Assembly (NCBI GenBank): GCA_945890495.1
Contig: CAMDCO010000014.1
Location: 1-48,158, forward strand
Reading direction: 5' to 3'
Length of the DNA: 48,158 bases
Origin: Bordetella parapertussis
GTDB taxonomy: Bacteria; Pseudomonadota; Gammaproteobacteria; Burkholderiales; Thiobacillaceae
Within the stretch, counting starts at the first letter, position 1. Each line of letters opens with the position of its first letter. Below, piece by piece: positions 48,125 through 48,158 of the stretch. Under the pieces are notes generated by a model. That model was not told where the DNA came from. It made no database searches and saw only the letters and a list, made by a program, of their open reading frames with translations. The translations under genes and the position numbers were made by a program.

Positions 48125-48158
48125 ATGCCTGTCTGCCCTGCCACCGAAGATTTCTTCC
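48125..48158 (+). CDS. Start of a transposase gene, probably IS5 family (cut by window edge)
   Basis: From the ATG at 48125, with GGGAG some nine bases ahead, the frame reads MPVCPATEDFF and leaves the window. This resembles the start of IS5-type transposases that begin MP-(I/V)-x-PATDEFF. About 115 bases of AT-rich sequence stand between it and the MITE-like element, with TATAAT at 48070-48075 as a likely -10 box. The call rests on eleven residues only. Confidence 0.45.
   Translation, partial: MPVCPATEDFF

Overview
The window looks like chromosome of a chemolithoautotrophic proteobacterium, most likely a betaproteobacterium of the Thiobacillus/Gallionella kind. The reasons are the gene order glyA-nrdR-ribD-ribE-ribB-ribH-nusB-thiL-pgpA-pncC-recA, a form II RubisCO with CbbQ/CbbO and a divergent CbbR, and GC-rich coding sequence. 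The taxonomic call is inference from gene content and protein sequence, not from a search.

Layout. (1) 1-9.6 kb, all minus strand: housekeeping block (glyA, nrdR, riboflavin genes, nusB, thiL, pgpA, pncC, 5' part of recA). It is interrupted by a methyltransferase gene, a vapC-like toxin remnant and a tandem GC-rich repeat block. (2) 9.7-19.6 kb, minus strand: one tightly packed gene run. It comprises a 45-codon ORF, a small Usp-like gene, a SulP transporter and six genes for a complex-I/hydrogenase-4-like membrane complex. The large subunit of that complex has lost all [NiFe] cysteines (Ehr type). A very good sigma-54 promoter lies just upstream of the run. (3) 19.8-22.6 kb, plus strand: an NtrB/NtrC-type sensor kinase and sigma-54 activator, divergent from the run. 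(4) 22.6-31.4 kb: gamma-carbonic anhydrase, a second SulP gene (with its own sigma-54-like promoter) followed by a CBS-domain gene and a DASS-family transporter, a divergent beta-type carbonic anhydrase, and a third SulP fused to two Usp domains. (5) 31.6-38.1 kb: TauE/SafE permease, a chrB-chrA-rhodanese-chrB2 operon, a Usp + ion-transporter pair and a PsiE-like membrane protein. (6) 38.5-39.3 kb: a secreted low-complexity protein behind an AT-rich stretch. (7) 39.5-45.3 kb: cbbM-cbbQ-cbbO with divergent cbbR. (8) 45.3-48.2 kb: an RsmB-like rRNA methyltransferase, an MscS channel, a 110-bp MITE-like element and the start of an IS transposase.

How it may work together. The centre of the window reads as an inorganic-carbon acquisition region serving the nearby RubisCO: three SulP transporters (a family that includes bicarbonate carriers), two unrelated carbonic anhydrases, a proton-pumping complex-I-like module apparently co-transcribed with one SulP, and a sigma-54 two-component system placed to control at least two of the units. 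No carboxysome shell genes and no dabA-type gene are visible. The most interesting hypothesis is therefore an energy-coupled bicarbonate or CO2 uptake system made of SulP plus an Ehr complex. Substrates are not provable from sequence; sulfate or another anion remains possible.

A family of GC-rich dispersed repeats (GTAGGGGCA...TGCCCCTAC ends) occurs four times between genes and supplies the stop codon of cbbO. A second palindromic repeat family sits in frame inside ribD.
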